Shown: one piece after another, positions 1 to 7,419 of the stretch | Position numbering within the stretch: the first letter of the stretch is position 1 | How the letters are laid out: each line of letters begins with the position of its first letter | Assembly (NCBI GenBank): GCA_934667105.1 | Contig: CAKULG010000027.1 | Location: 1-27,154, forward strand | DNA: 27,154 nt | Reading direction: 5' to 3' | Origin: an uncultured Clostridia bacterium | GTDB lineage: Bacteria > Bacillota > Clostridia > Christensenellales > Aristaeellaceae | Made by a program: the position numbers and the translations under genes | The notes under the pieces: model-generated | Databases searched by the model: none | The model's input: the letters and a program-made list of their open reading frames with translations, nothing else | Told to the model about the DNA's origin: nothing

Positions 1-74
1 CTACGGTGATTCTGGCCATGGGCGCGGGCAAAACCGCCGCCAAGGCCATCGACGAATACCTGAGCGCAAAATAA
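1..74 (+). CDS. C-terminal end of a glutamate synthase small-subunit-like NADPH oxidoreductase (partial)
   Basis: Only the last 23 codons are inside the window, ending at TAA 72-74. The visible tail contains the stretch ILAMGAGKTAAKAIDEYL. It resembles the last helix of the FAD/NAD(P)-binding family that includes the glutamate synthase small subunit (GltD, also called GltA in clostridia), where a glycine-rich turn and an AAxAI helix bind the flavin. The match is short, so related flavoproteins of the same fold (thioredoxin-reductase-like or dihydropyrimidine dehydrogenase-like) remain possible. A weak hairpin follows before the NAD kinase gene. Confidence 0.55.
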   Translation, partial: TVILAMGAGKTAAKAIDEYLSAK

Positions 75-83
75 TCCTCTTCA

Positions 84-125
84 GCGCCCCGGGCGGCGGG
101 AAAAGCGCCTTCCGCCCGGCGGCGC
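84..125 (+). terminator. GC-rich hairpin, possible terminator
   Basis: Arms GCGCC (84-88) and GGCGC (121-125), plus CGGGCGG (90-96) and CCGCCCG (112-118), form an interrupted stem after the partial flavoprotein gene. The T-run directly after it is poor (ACTTT), although six Ts follow at about 138-143. Termination may be partial, with some readthrough into the NAD kinase gene. Confidence 0.4.
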
Positions 126-162
126 ACTTTCGCATGCTTTTTTGAAAAGAGGGAGAGAACCC

Positions 163-978
163 TTGAAGCTCTTTATTTGCCCGAACCGGGCCAAGGAAAG
201 CCAGGCGCAGACGGCCAGGGCCTGCATTCAGGCCCTGGAGGCGGGCGCGGGGGCGGAATGCCTGCTTTCCCCCGGCGACGCGCGGGCCCTGTTTGGCACG
301 GAGCACCGGGCGGGGCGGCCGGAAGAATGCGATCTGATCGTGTCCATCGGCGGCGACGGCGCGGTGCTGCGGGCGGCGCAGACGGCTATTGCCTGGGATA
401 AGCCGCTGCTTGGCGTGAACGCCGGGCGGCTGGGCTATCTGTGCGCGCTGGAAGCGGACGCGCTGCCGGAGCTTGCGGGAGATACGCTGCTTCGGGGCCT
501 GACCCCCTCTCCCCGGACGCTGCTGGCCTTTACATATGCGGGGGAGGAGCGCCTGGTTCTTAACGACGTGGTGGCCGCCAAGGAAAATTTCGGCGGCACC
601 GTCACCCTTTCGGCGGAGCGGCAGGGCGCGCCCCTGGCCCTTTGGCGGGGGGACGGGCTGATCGTATCCACCCCCACGGGCTCCACGGCCTATTGCCAGT
701 CGGCGGGCGGCCCGCTGGTGGACGCCCGGGCGGACGTGCTGACGCTGACGCCCATTTGCCCCCATTCCGGCCCCGCCCACGCCCTGGTGCTGGATGCGGG
801 CATGCCGCTGCGGCTTTCGCCCCAGGCGGGCGAGCGCATTTGCCTCTACAGCGACGGCGTGCCCCTGGGTCCGCTGACCGAGCCGCTGGAAATTCGCCGA
901 AGCGAAAAGCGGCTGCTGCTCTTCAGCCGGGAAAATGAATTCTCCGGCTGGCGCAGGGAAAGGAAGAATACAAGATGA
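163..978 (+). CDS. nadK: NAD kinase
   Basis: Phosphorylates NAD to NADP in the cytoplasm. The 271-aa product has the family signatures: GGDG at residues 63-66 with its catalytic Asp, the LGVNAGRLGYL segment at 83-93, LND at 133-135, GDG at 163-165 and TPTGSTAY at 170-177. Length is normal for bacterial NAD kinases. I chose the TTG at 163 because GGGAGAG at 151-157 lies at a proper distance and the protein then begins MKLFICPNRAK, which is usual for the family. An in-frame TTG at 142 would add seven residues but has no good ribosome binding site. The stop overlaps the next ATG (ATGA, 975-978), so it is probably translationally coupled to the dehydrogenase that would use NAD(H). Confidence 0.95.
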   Translation: MKLFICPNRAKESQAQTARACIQALEAGAGAECLLSPGDARALFGTEHRAGRPEECDLIVSIGGDGAVLRAAQTAIAWDKPLLGVNAGRLGYLCALEADALPELAGDTLLRGLTPSPRTLLAFTYAGEERLVLNDVVAAKENFGGTVTLSAERQGAPLALWRGDGLIVSTPTGSTAYCQSAGGPLVDARADVLTLTPICPHSGPAHALVLDAGMPLRLSPQAGERICLYSDGVPLGPLTEPLEIRRSEKRLLLFSRENEFSGWRRERKNTR

Positions 979-1919
979 AGAAAATCGTTATCGCGGGCGG
1001 CGGCGTGCTGGGCAGCCAGATCGCTTATCAAACGGCCTATTGCGGCTTCGACGTAACTATCTGGCTGCGCAGCAAGGAAAGCATCGGCCGCACCCAGCCC
1101 AAGCTGGATCATCTGCGCGAGGTGTACGCCGAGACCATCCGCAAGATGGCCACCGCCGAGGGCAAGAACATGCAGGATTGGGCCCGGGGCATTGCCGGGC
1201 AGGACGCTTTCGATGAAAAGTCCTGCCTGGAAAATTCCGAAAAGGCCTATGCCTCCATTCGGCTGGAAACCGATTTGCAAAAGGCGGTGGCGGACGCGGA
1301 TCTGGTGATTGAATCCATGGCGGAAAACATGGAGGATAAAATCGCCTTCTATCAGAAGTTGGCCCCGCTGCTGCCGGAAAAGACCATTATCGTCACCAAC
1401 TCCTCCACCCTGCTGCCCTCCAAGCTGGCCAAGTATACCGGGCGGCCGGAAAAATATCTGTCCCTGCATTTCGCCAATTCCATCTGGAAGAACAATACGG
1501 CGGAAATCATGGCCCAGAGCAAAACCGACCCCCGCTATTTTGATGAAATCATGCGCTTCGCGGAGCAGATTCGCATGATTCCGCTGCCCGTTCGCAAGGA
1601 AAAATCCGGCTATCTGCTCAATTCCATGCTGGTGCCCCTGCTGTTTGCGGGCATGGATCTGTATGTGAACGGCATTTCCGATCCCCAGAGCATCGATAAG
1701 GCCTGGGAGTTGGGCACGGGCGCGCCCAAGGGCCCCTTCCGCATCCTGGATACCGTGGGCCTGACCACCGCCCACAACATCGTGAAAATGTATCTGAAGG
1801 TGCCTTCCTTCCTGGCCCCCTATAATTTTAAGGGCATGGATAAGATGCTGCGGGAATACATCGCTGCGGGTAAGCTGGGCATGGCCGCGGGCGAGGGCTT
1901 CTATAAATACGAAAAATAA
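975..1919 (+). CDS. 3-hydroxyacyl-CoA dehydrogenase family protein
   Basis: A 314-aa NAD-dependent dehydrogenase of the 3-hydroxyacyl-CoA/3-hydroxybutyryl-CoA type. The N-terminal Rossmann fold shows IVIAGGGVLGSQIA (residues 4-17), with the DLVIESMAEN strand near 109-118. The catalytic His is likely His165 in SLHFAN, after the conserved TNSSTL at 141-146. In many relatives the motif is HFFNP or HFMNP, so the HFANSIW form here is slightly unusual and substrate range is uncertain. The C-terminal helical domain (about 205-314) includes the GYLLNSML segment and the final LGMAAGEGFYKY, both typical. It starts inside the nadK stop codon and ends before a strong terminator. The rest of a butyrate pathway is not in this window. 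Confidence 0.85.
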   Translation: MKKIVIAGGGVLGSQIAYQTAYCGFDVTIWLRSKESIGRTQPKLDHLREVYAETIRKMATAEGKNMQDWARGIAGQDAFDEKSCLENSEKAYASIRLETDLQKAVADADLVIESMAENMEDKIAFYQKLAPLLPEKTIIVTNSSTLLPSKLAKYTGRPEKYLSLHFANSIWKNNTAEIMAQSKTDPRYFDEIMRFAEQIRMIPLPVRKEKSGYLLNSMLVPLLFAGMDLYVNGISDPQSIDKAWELGTGAPKGPFRILDTVGLTTAHNIVKMYLKVPSFLAPYNFKGMDKMLREYIAAGKLGMAAGEGFYKYEK

Positions 1920-1928
1920 CGGCAAAGC

Positions 1929-1991
1929 AAGCCGTGGGAAATGCGGCCCCCAACCGGCGCAGGCCGACGGGCCGCTTTCCCCGGCTTTTTT
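1929..1991 (+). terminator. Rho-independent terminator after the nadK-dehydrogenase pair
   Basis: Long stem: AAGCC, GGGAAA and GCGGCCC on the left (1929-1949) pair with GGGCCGC, TTTCCC and GGCTT on the right (1969-1987), with single mismatches. The right arm runs into seven Ts. It lies ten bases past the dehydrogenase stop. Confidence 0.85.
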
Positions 1992-2016
1992 CTGTTCAGC
2001 CCCGTATATTTTCCAA

Positions 2017-2103
2017 GGATGGGGGCATCCTGATACCGAGGCAGGGAGCGCATCGCGCACAGCCGAATCGGCTATCCGCCACCGCGCTGCTGAAACGCCT
2101 TAG
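2017..2103 (+). other. Structured leader or small RNA region upstream of sipL
   Basis: No gene is seen between the dehydrogenase and sipL. This stretch contains a short hairpin GGATG-GGGG-CATCC, a second AGCCG-AAT-CGGCT, and a 12-base segment (2046-2057) that is exactly complementary to 2118-2129 inside the following terminator. It does not match any riboswitch consensus I know. It could be an attenuating leader or a small RNA ending at the terminator. No promoter was identified for it. Confidence 0.4.
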
Positions 2104-2136
2104 GAGAGCACATCAAACGCGATGCGCTCTCTTTTT
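2104..2136 (+). terminator. Terminator hairpin upstream of sipL
   Basis: GAGAGC (2104-2109) and CATC pair with GATG and GCTCTC (2126-2131), leaving one A/C mismatch and a six-base loop, followed by TTTTT. It has no coding gene directly before it, so it ends readthrough, a small RNA, or an attenuated sipL leader. The right arm can also pair with 2046-2057. Confidence 0.65.
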
Positions 2137-2177
2137 ATATTTTCCGGCGCGGGCGGACATTTCTTCCCGCCGAGGCG

Positions 2178-2186
2178 CATACCCAT
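2178..2186 (+). promoter_or_regulatory. Possible sigma-E-like -10 element before sipL
   Basis: CATACCCAT resembles the CATAC-type -10 of the mother-cell sporulation factor sigma-E. A weak ACATTT at 2158-2163 sits about 14 bases upstream as a possible -35. A start near 2193 would give a very short leader just before the AGGAGGG ribosome site at 2200-2206. sipL of C. difficile is a mother-cell gene, so the match is biologically sensible. The motif is short and could be chance. Confidence 0.35.
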
Positions 2187-2213
2187 AAGCAGAAGCGATA
2201 GGAGGGAATGCGT

Positions 2214-3740
2214 ATGGAATTTATTCGTGAAAATATGGAAACGGAGCAGCTGCTTTCCGCCCGGCCAACGCAGACGGCGGTGGAAACGGAGGCGGCGCTG
2301 CCCGGCGGCCTGCGGGAGGAAACCCGCGTGTTTTTCGCCGACGCGCAGGCGGCGGTGCACGGGGGCGAATTGATGGGCAACCGTATCACGGCGGAGGGCA
2401 AGGTCACCTTCCATGTGCTCTACGCCCAGGGAGATTTAAGCCATATTTCCGCCCTAGAGGCCAGCGCGGAATTCAGCCAGCCCCTGCCGCTGAAGGAAGA
2501 AAACGCCCAGCGCACGGCCGCACGGGTGACGCCCCGGGCGGAGGTGCAGCATGTGAGCGCCAAGGCGTTTAACGGGCGGCTGCTGCTGCGGGCCATTGTG
2601 CAATTGACGGCGGAGGCGGCGCTGCCCCGAACGATTTCTTATATCAAGGATGTGGCGGGAGAGGATGGGGTGCAGCGCGCCGTGCAGACCCTTTCCCTAC
2701 AGCGAGCCGTGGGCGAGGGGCAGGCGCAGAACCTGCTCAAGGAGGAATTTGAATTATCCAGCGCGCTGCAAATCAAGGAAACGCTTTACGCCACGGCCCA
2801 GGCCCAGGTGGAGGATATTCTGGGTGGCGCGGATGGCCGCGCCACCGTGACGGGCACGCTTTCGCTGGAAGCGTATCACGCCTCTGCCCTGCCGGGCAGG
2901 CCGCTTCTGCGCACGCGGCACACCATGCCCTTCGAGCAGAGCGTGGGCCTTTCCGGCGCGCTGGGGGACGCCCTGGCCGCCCGCAGCGAGGTGCGGGATG
3001 TGGCGGTGCTGAGCCAGGAGGGCGGCGAGGGCCGCACGCTGCGGGCCGAGGTGCTGCTGGATACTGAGATTACCGCCCTGGCCGACGCCCAGCAGCAGAC
3101 CCTGCGGGACGTATTCACCACCGCCGGAAACGCCTTGGAAACCCGGGCCCAGCATGTGCTTTACCGCACCGGCGCGGTGCAGGAGCAAACCGCTGAAAGC
3201 GGAAAGACCGCGCTGCTGCTGCCTGAAGGCTCGCCCCGGGTGCAGGAGGCGCTGCTGGCCTTCATTCGCCCGCTGCCGGTGAAGGCGGAGCGCCAGGGCG
3301 GCAAGCTGGCGATGGAAGGCATATTGGAAGTCACCCTGATTTACCAGACGGAGGATAACCCCGTGCCCGTTTCCCTGGAGCAGGAGGAGCCCTTCCACGC
3401 CGTTTTCGCCACCCAGGCGGAGCCGGAGGACGCGCTGACCCTCACGGCGGAGCAGGTGGAGCCCAGCGTGCTGACGGGGGACCGGGTGGAACTGAAATAC
3501 ATCCTGCGCCTGCGGGCCGAGGGCGTGCGCAAGGCGGGGGCGGATGTGATCGTGGAGGCGGAGGAAACCGCCGCGCCCCCGGAAAAACGGGGGGTGGCCC
3601 TGTATTTCCTTCAGCCGGGGGAAAGCCTATGGGAGGTTGCCAAGCGATACCGGGTGGCCCCCTCGGCGCTGGAAACGCTGAACCCCGGCCTTTCAGAGGA
3701 TGCGCCCGCGGGCACGCCGGTGATTACCTATAAGCGATAA
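2214..3740 (+). CDS. sipL: SPOCS/DUF3794 and LysM protein, SipL-like spore morphogenesis factor
   Basis: A 508-aa protein with repeated beta-rich DUF3794 (SPOCS) segments over most of its length. A C-terminal LysM domain is at about residues 463-506 (LQPGESLWEVAKRYRV, then LNPGL). This matches SipL of clostridia, which binds the coat ATPase SpoIVA through its LysM domain and anchors the coat to the forespore surface. There is no signal peptide, as expected for a mother-cell protein. The ATG at 2214 is preferred because AGGAGGG (2200-2206) is seven bases upstream; the ATG at 2208 is only one base from it. The 3' end overlaps the convergent membrane-protein gene by 17 bp. DUF3794-LysM proteins other than SipL exist, so the symbol is a best match. 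Confidence 0.85.
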   Translation: MEFIRENMETEQLLSARPTQTAVETEAALPGGLREETRVFFADAQAAVHGGELMGNRITAEGKVTFHVLYAQGDLSHISALEASAEFSQPLPLKEENAQRTAARVTPRAEVQHVSAKAFNGRLLLRAIVQLTAEAALPRTISYIKDVAGEDGVQRAVQTLSLQRAVGEGQAQNLLKEEFELSSALQIKETLYATAQAQVEDILGGADGRATVTGTLSLEAYHASALPGRPLLRTRHTMPFEQSVGLSGALGDALAARSEVRDVAVLSQEGGEGRTLRAEVLLDTEITALADAQQQTLRDVFTTAGNALETRAQHVLYRTGAVQEQTAESGKTALLLPEGSPRVQEALLAFIRPLPVKAERQGGKLAMEGILEVTLIYQTEDNPVPVSLEQEEPFHAVFATQAEPEDALTLTAEQVEPSVLTGDRVELKYILRLRAEGVRKAGADVIVEAEETAAPPEKRGVALYFLQPGESLWEVAKRYRVAPSALETLNPGLSEDAPAGTPVITYKR

Positions 3741-4152
3741 GCAGCCCGGAAAGCAGGCAGCAAAGCAGCCCGCCCGCCAGGCAGGCCCGACGGCCCTTTC
3801 GGAAAAAAGCCGCCTCCCCGCCCAGGCACAGGGCGGGGGGAACGGCCGCCAGATGGGCGAAAAGCGCGTTATCCGAGGCGGGGGCCAGGGCGTTCAGCAG
3901 CGCCGCCGCCCCCTGCGCCAGCAAAAGAAAGCAAAGCGCCCCCAGGGCGGATGCGAAAAAGGCCCGGGCGGGCCGTGCCTGCCGGGCGTGGAGATAGGGC
4001 GCGCGCTGGCGCGGCGGCAGCAGAGGGCCTGCAAGGCCCCACAGAAACACCCCCGCCGCGCCGCCCGCATGCCCGCCCAGGGCGGCGGCCAGCATCGCTG
4101 CGGGCGCGCCCCAGAGCATCCATCGCCGCATGCGGGCGGCCTGCATCCTCAT
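3724..4152 (-). CDS. Small multi-pass membrane protein, function unknown
   Basis: I do not recognise this 142-aa product. It is very rich in Ala, Leu and Gly, with about four hydrophobic segments (roughly residues 11-30, 30-45, 62-88 and 98-140) separated by Arg-rich turns, so a polytopic inner-membrane protein is likely. Its ATG (4150-4152) overlaps the TGA of the sporulation lipoprotein (4149-4151), so the two are probably translationally coupled. The stop lies inside the end of convergent sipL. Context suggests a role in sporulation or the spore envelope, but that is inference. The overlap and the full-length open frame support it as a real gene. Confidence 0.7.
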   Translation of the reverse strand: MRMQAARMRRWMLWGAPAAMLAAALGGHAGGAAGVFLWGLAGPLLPPRQRAPYLHARQARPARAFFASALGALCFLLLAQGAAALLNALAPASDNALFAHLAAVPPALCLGGEAAFFRKGRRACLAGGLLCCLLSGLLIAYR

Positions 4153-4691
4153 TCCTGATAGACGGTGATCTGGTCGATGAGCTTCTGCGCCTGGCTCTTC
4201 ACATCTTCCAGGGCGGAAGCACCGTCCAGCGTTTCGGCCAGGGCCTGAATTTCCTTCACCTGGGCCTCATCCGCCGTTACGGCCACGCCGGTGACGGACT
4301 TTTCCACCGTCTGCACCCGGGATAGCACCATCTTCTTCATTCGTTCATCCACGCCGCCCTGATACTGGCTGTTGAGCTTCACGCCCACCAGCGCGGTTTG
4401 GTCCAGGGCGATCACATAGGCGTCGTCCACCTCGGAGAGCTGCCCAATGGCGTCCTCCATGGTTTCGGACGCCTTTTTCGCGTCCTCCAGGGTGGCGATG
4501 CCGCCGCCGGGCGTCAGCGCGTCTGGGGAGGGGCTGCCCATGGGGGCAACCGGGGCGCTGGGGGACGTATCGGGCAGCATGTTCGTCACGCCGGGGGACG
4601 GGGATGCAAGGGTATCCGCATTGCCGGCGCAGCCCGCCAGCAGCGCCGCTGCCAGCGTGAGCAGCAGCAGGAGCAACCAAAGCTTTTTCAT
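4149..4691 (-). CDS. YhcN/YlaJ family sporulation lipoprotein
   Basis: A 180-aa lipoprotein. The N-terminus has a Lys-Lys, a long Leu/Ala core and a lipobox LLAGC with Cys21. A Pro/Ser-rich linker follows to about residue 65. The rest contains YVIALDQTALVGVKL and the VEKSVTGVAVTADE segment, features of the YhcN/YlaJ family of spore-associated lipoproteins, seen in forespore or germination-related contexts. Its ribosome site AGGAGG (4701-4706, read on the minus strand) lies inside a hairpin arm. The stop overlaps the start of the small membrane-protein gene, and the nucleoside kinase lies 66 bp upstream. The exact role of the family remains unclear. Confidence 0.85.
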   Translation of the reverse strand: MKKLWLLLLLLTLAAALLAGCAGNADTLASPSPGVTNMLPDTSPSAPVAPMGSPSPDALTPGGGIATLEDAKKASETMEDAIGQLSEVDDAYVIALDQTALVGVKLNSQYQGGVDERMKKMVLSRVQTVEKSVTGVAVTADEAQVKEIQALAETLDGASALEDVKSQAQKLIDQITVYQE

Positions 4692-4697
4692 GAAAAT

Positions 4698-4733
4698 TCG
4701 CCTCCTCGCCGCATATTGTGCGCAAGGAGGCGA
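4698..4733 (-). promoter_or_regulatory. Inverted repeat that can hide the lipoprotein ribosome binding site
   Basis: Nine-base arms TCGCCTCCT (4725-4733 on the minus strand) and AGGAGGCGA (4698-4706) flank an 18-base loop. The second arm contains the Shine-Dalgarno sequence of the YhcN/YlaJ gene. There is no T-run, so it is not a classic terminator. It may control translation or mark transcript processing between the kinase and lipoprotein genes. Confidence 0.5.
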
Positions 4734-4757
4734 TGAATTATCAAAGGGAATGGCTGG

Positions 4758-6401
4758 TTAATACAGCGTGCAGCCGCCGATGAACTCCCGCAGCAGCGAA
4801 AGCGGCGGAATTTCCCGCAGCGCTTCCTCGGTGGCGGGCAGCATATAATGAAGAATTTTCAGCAGCCGCCGGGAACTTAAATACACCGGATCCTCCGGCG
4901 GAATGCGCTTGAGCAAATCATAGGCATAGCGCTTGAGCACGGGCAACTCGTAATGCAGCGCGGAATTGAAAACGAAATCCGCCTGCTCCTGATAGGGGAA
5001 AATCCATTTTTCTTCGCCCCGGCGCACGCTGGCCCACATATTCAGCGTTTCCTCCGGGGGCGTGTTGCGAAATTGATGATCCCGCACAATGCGGCGCAGC
5101 AGCCGCGCGTCGGTTGTACGGATGCGGTTGTGCTGATCCAGGTTCAGGCAGGTCAACTCGCTGATATAAATTTTGCAGATCAGCGCGGGATCAAAGCCTT
5201 GATGCAGGGCGGGATTCAGGCCATGAATGCCCTCCAGCACCAGTACTTGTTTTTTTTCCAGGCGCAGGGGATACTTTTTTTCCGCCCGGCGGCTGGAAGG
5301 AAAATCAAAGCGCGGCATCTGCGCCTCCTCGCCCTTGAGCAGCAGGGCCAAGCATTGGCGCAGATAGGGCACATCCAGGGCGGAAAGCGCCTCCAAATCA
5401 GGCTTGCCGTCCGCTTCCAGGGGCAGCGCGTCGCGATCCAGATAGAAATCGTCCAGGGAGATCAGCACGGGCCGCAGGCCCAGCACCCGCAGATGAATGC
5501 ACAGGCGGTTGGCAAAGGTGGTTTTGCCGCTGGAGGAGGGCCCGGCTACGAAAACGGCCCGGGCGCCCCGGCGCGCCACGCCGTCGGCCAGTTCCGCCAG
5601 GGAGCGATCATGCAGCGCCTCGTTGACCCGGATGAAATCGGGCAGCCGCCCGCTTACCGTCATATCGTTCAGATCGGCGGCGTTCATGCAGCCCAGAATA
5701 TCGCACCAGCGGTTGGATTGGGCGAAGGCGGCCAGATGCTTGGGCCGGGAAACAAAGGGCGCGGGATGGGCGGGATCCTGGGGCGAGGGCATTTGCAGCA
5801 CCATGCCCGGGGCGTGGAGCAGCAGGCGGAACACGGGCACATACCCCGTGGAGGGAAGCATGGCCCCATAAAAGTATTCCGCCATGCCGCCGCAGAGATA
5901 CACGTTGAAATAATCATAGGGCCGATAGGCCAGCAGGCGCATTTTATCCGTTTCGCCCTGATCGTGGAAATATTCGATGGCCTTTTCCCGGCTCCAGCGT
6001 TGGCGCACGAAGGGAAGATCTTCCTTTACGATTTTCTCCATTTCCGCCTGCAATTTTTCCACCGTCTCCGCGTCGGCCTCCCGCTCCAGGAAGCGCATAT
6101 ACACGCCGTAGCCGATGGAATGCTCGATGCGCAGATGCACCCCGGGCAGCGTGCGCTGCACCGCCAGCAGCAGCACAAAGCGCAAAGAGCGCTCGTAAAT
6201 GCGCCGCCCTTCTTCATGCTGGAAGGTGATGGGCTGCAAAACGCTATCCTGGCTCACCGGCTCGTTCAGCTCCAGCACCCGGCCGCCGCACAGACAGCCC
6301 AGCGCGCCGGGGAGCGCCTCGGGCGCCAGGGCGGCAAGAATATCCTTTACGGGCAGCGGGGCGGGAAAATCTCCCTGCTTATCCATGAATTGAATATGCA
6401 T
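4758..6401 (-). CDS. Nucleoside (uridine-type) kinase with threonyl-tRNA-synthetase-like N-terminal domain
   Basis: A 547-aa protein. The N-terminal half resembles the second additional domain of threonyl-tRNA synthetase (HSIGYGVYMRF near 94-104, and AIEYF with HDQGETDKMRLL near 141-156). The C-terminal half is a P-loop kinase of the phosphoribulokinase/uridine kinase group, with GPSSSGKTT at 287-295, SLDDFYLDR, and VLEGIHGLNP. Clostridia carry this fused form widely and annotate it as nucleoside or uridine kinase; the substrate has not been set by this sequence. Start ATG 6399-6401 follows AAAGGA seven bases upstream. An upstream in-frame start would run into the exonuclease gene and lacks a ribosome site. 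It lies 52 bp after the exonuclease gene. Confidence 0.88.
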   Translation of the reverse strand: MHIQFMDKQGDFPAPLPVKDILAALAPEALPGALGCLCGGRVLELNEPVSQDSVLQPITFQHEEGRRIYERSLRFVLLLAVQRTLPGVHLRIEHSIGYGVYMRFLEREADAETVEKLQAEMEKIVKEDLPFVRQRWSREKAIEYFHDQGETDKMRLLAYRPYDYFNVYLCGGMAEYFYGAMLPSTGYVPVFRLLLHAPGMVLQMPSPQDPAHPAPFVSRPKHLAAFAQSNRWCDILGCMNAADLNDMTVSGRLPDFIRVNEALHDRSLAELADGVARRGARAVFVAGPSSSGKTTFANRLCIHLRVLGLRPVLISLDDFYLDRDALPLEADGKPDLEALSALDVPYLRQCLALLLKGEEAQMPRFDFPSSRRAEKKYPLRLEKKQVLVLEGIHGLNPALHQGFDPALICKIYISELTCLNLDQHNRIRTTDARLLRRIVRDHQFRNTPPEETLNMWASVRRGEEKWIFPYQEQADFVFNSALHYELPVLKRYAYDLLKRIPPEDPVYLSSRRLLKILHYMLPATEEALREIPPLSLLREFIGGCTLY

Positions 6402-6453
6402 GCAATAATCCTTTCTGATTTTGACTTGGTTAAAAAAGGGCGGGGAAGCGCCT

Positions 6454-7395
6454 TCACTCCTCCGCCGTTTCCAGCGCCGCCACCTTCTGCCGCCATTGCA
6501 AATGCTTGGTGTGCACATAGGGGGCACTTTGCTCCTCCGAAAGGGAGGCGCTGCGGGTCATCACCCGCTTGCCTTCTTCATTTTTGCCGAATTGCAGCTT
6601 CACAAAAACCAGCCCGTGGGCAGGGCAATCCGCCAGCGCCATATAGCGATATTCCCCCTGGGGCACATAGCCCTCCTCCACATGCAGGCGCTTGCCGCAG
6701 ATGGGGCAGGGGGGATTCATCGCGGCGCTGCTCTTGAGCGCGTCCTGCTTGGAGCGCACCCGCAAAATGGCCTGGCTTTCCCGCTTGGAGCGATCCAGAT
6801 GCTGCAATTTTTTGGGCGTCAGCGGATACTCCAATACCCGCTGAGGTGCGGGCAGATGGGCGAAGACCAGAGCGGTGTAATAGGCGTCGTTCACCGCGTT
6901 ATGGAAGGGCAGGGTCTCGTCGGGCTGAATTTCAAAATGCTCCATGGCGGCCTTAAGGCCCGTGCGTTCCTTGGAATTGCCGATCACTTCGCCAAAGAGC
7001 CGCTGGATGTCGTAGATTTTGGCCAGCTTGGTTTCGCTCTGGAAGAAGGACATGTTTTGATCCAGCACCGAAATATCGTCGCATCCCCAGGTGAGCAGCG
7101 CATAATCCTCCCCGCACCAGGCGGCGAAGGCGGCCACGGCGGCGTTAAAATCCGGCGCGCCAGCCAGATCCTCCGGGGAGATATGGGTGATGCGCTGAAT
7201 GCGGGGGTGCAGCTTCACATAGTGCTGCGGGGCGATCAGCTGGCTGAAGGAATCCACAACGCGCAGCTGTTCATCCACCCGGACTGCGCCGATCTGAATC
7301 ATTTCAAAGAGCAGCTTGCCCCCCACGCTCTTATAGGCGGGGGAATGATAGGATAGGGGCTGATTCCATTCCAAATCCAGAACGATATACTGCAT
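6454..7395 (-). CDS. DEDDh-type 3'-5' exonuclease with C-terminal cysteine/histidine motif
   Basis: A 313-aa protein of the DnaQ-like exonuclease superfamily. Acidic residues Asp7 and Glu9 (VLDLEWN), Asp106 or Asp107 (TWGCDD), and the HNAVNDA motif with His165 and Asp170 give a complete DEDDh active site. It resembles the KapD/ERI1-like branch that trims RNA or DNA ends. The C-terminal part adds a possible zinc site, CPIC at 230-233 and CPAH at 257-260. The start ATG 7393-7395 has GAGGTGG eight bases upstream. An in-frame GTG at 7405-7407 is less likely. It follows the flavoprotein gene after 24 bp and precedes the nucleoside kinase, so the three are probably co-transcribed. Confidence 0.85.
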   Translation of the reverse strand: MQYIVLDLEWNQPLSYHSPAYKSVGGKLLFEMIQIGAVRVDEQLRVVDSFSQLIAPQHYVKLHPRIQRITHISPEDLAGAPDFNAAVAAFAAWCGEDYALLTWGCDDISVLDQNMSFFQSETKLAKIYDIQRLFGEVIGNSKERTGLKAAMEHFEIQPDETLPFHNAVNDAYYTALVFAHLPAPQRVLEYPLTPKKLQHLDRSKRESQAILRVRSKQDALKSSAAMNPPCPICGKRLHVEEGYVPQGEYRYMALADCPAHGLVFVKLQFGKNEEGKRVMTRSASLSEEQSAPYVHTKHLQWRQKVAALETAEE

Positions 7396-7419
7396 GGCGG
7401 CAACCACCTCGATATTTTC

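Noticed and set aside
1992..2136. Known riboswitch upstream of sipL
   Set aside because: I compared it by eye with the fluoride, ZTP, c-di-GMP, THF and cobalamin consensus features and found no match; only the alternative pairing is supported.
4953..6737. Long plus-strand open frame opposite the nucleoside kinase
   Set aside because: No ribosome site or motif; the opposite frame carries a clear kinase.
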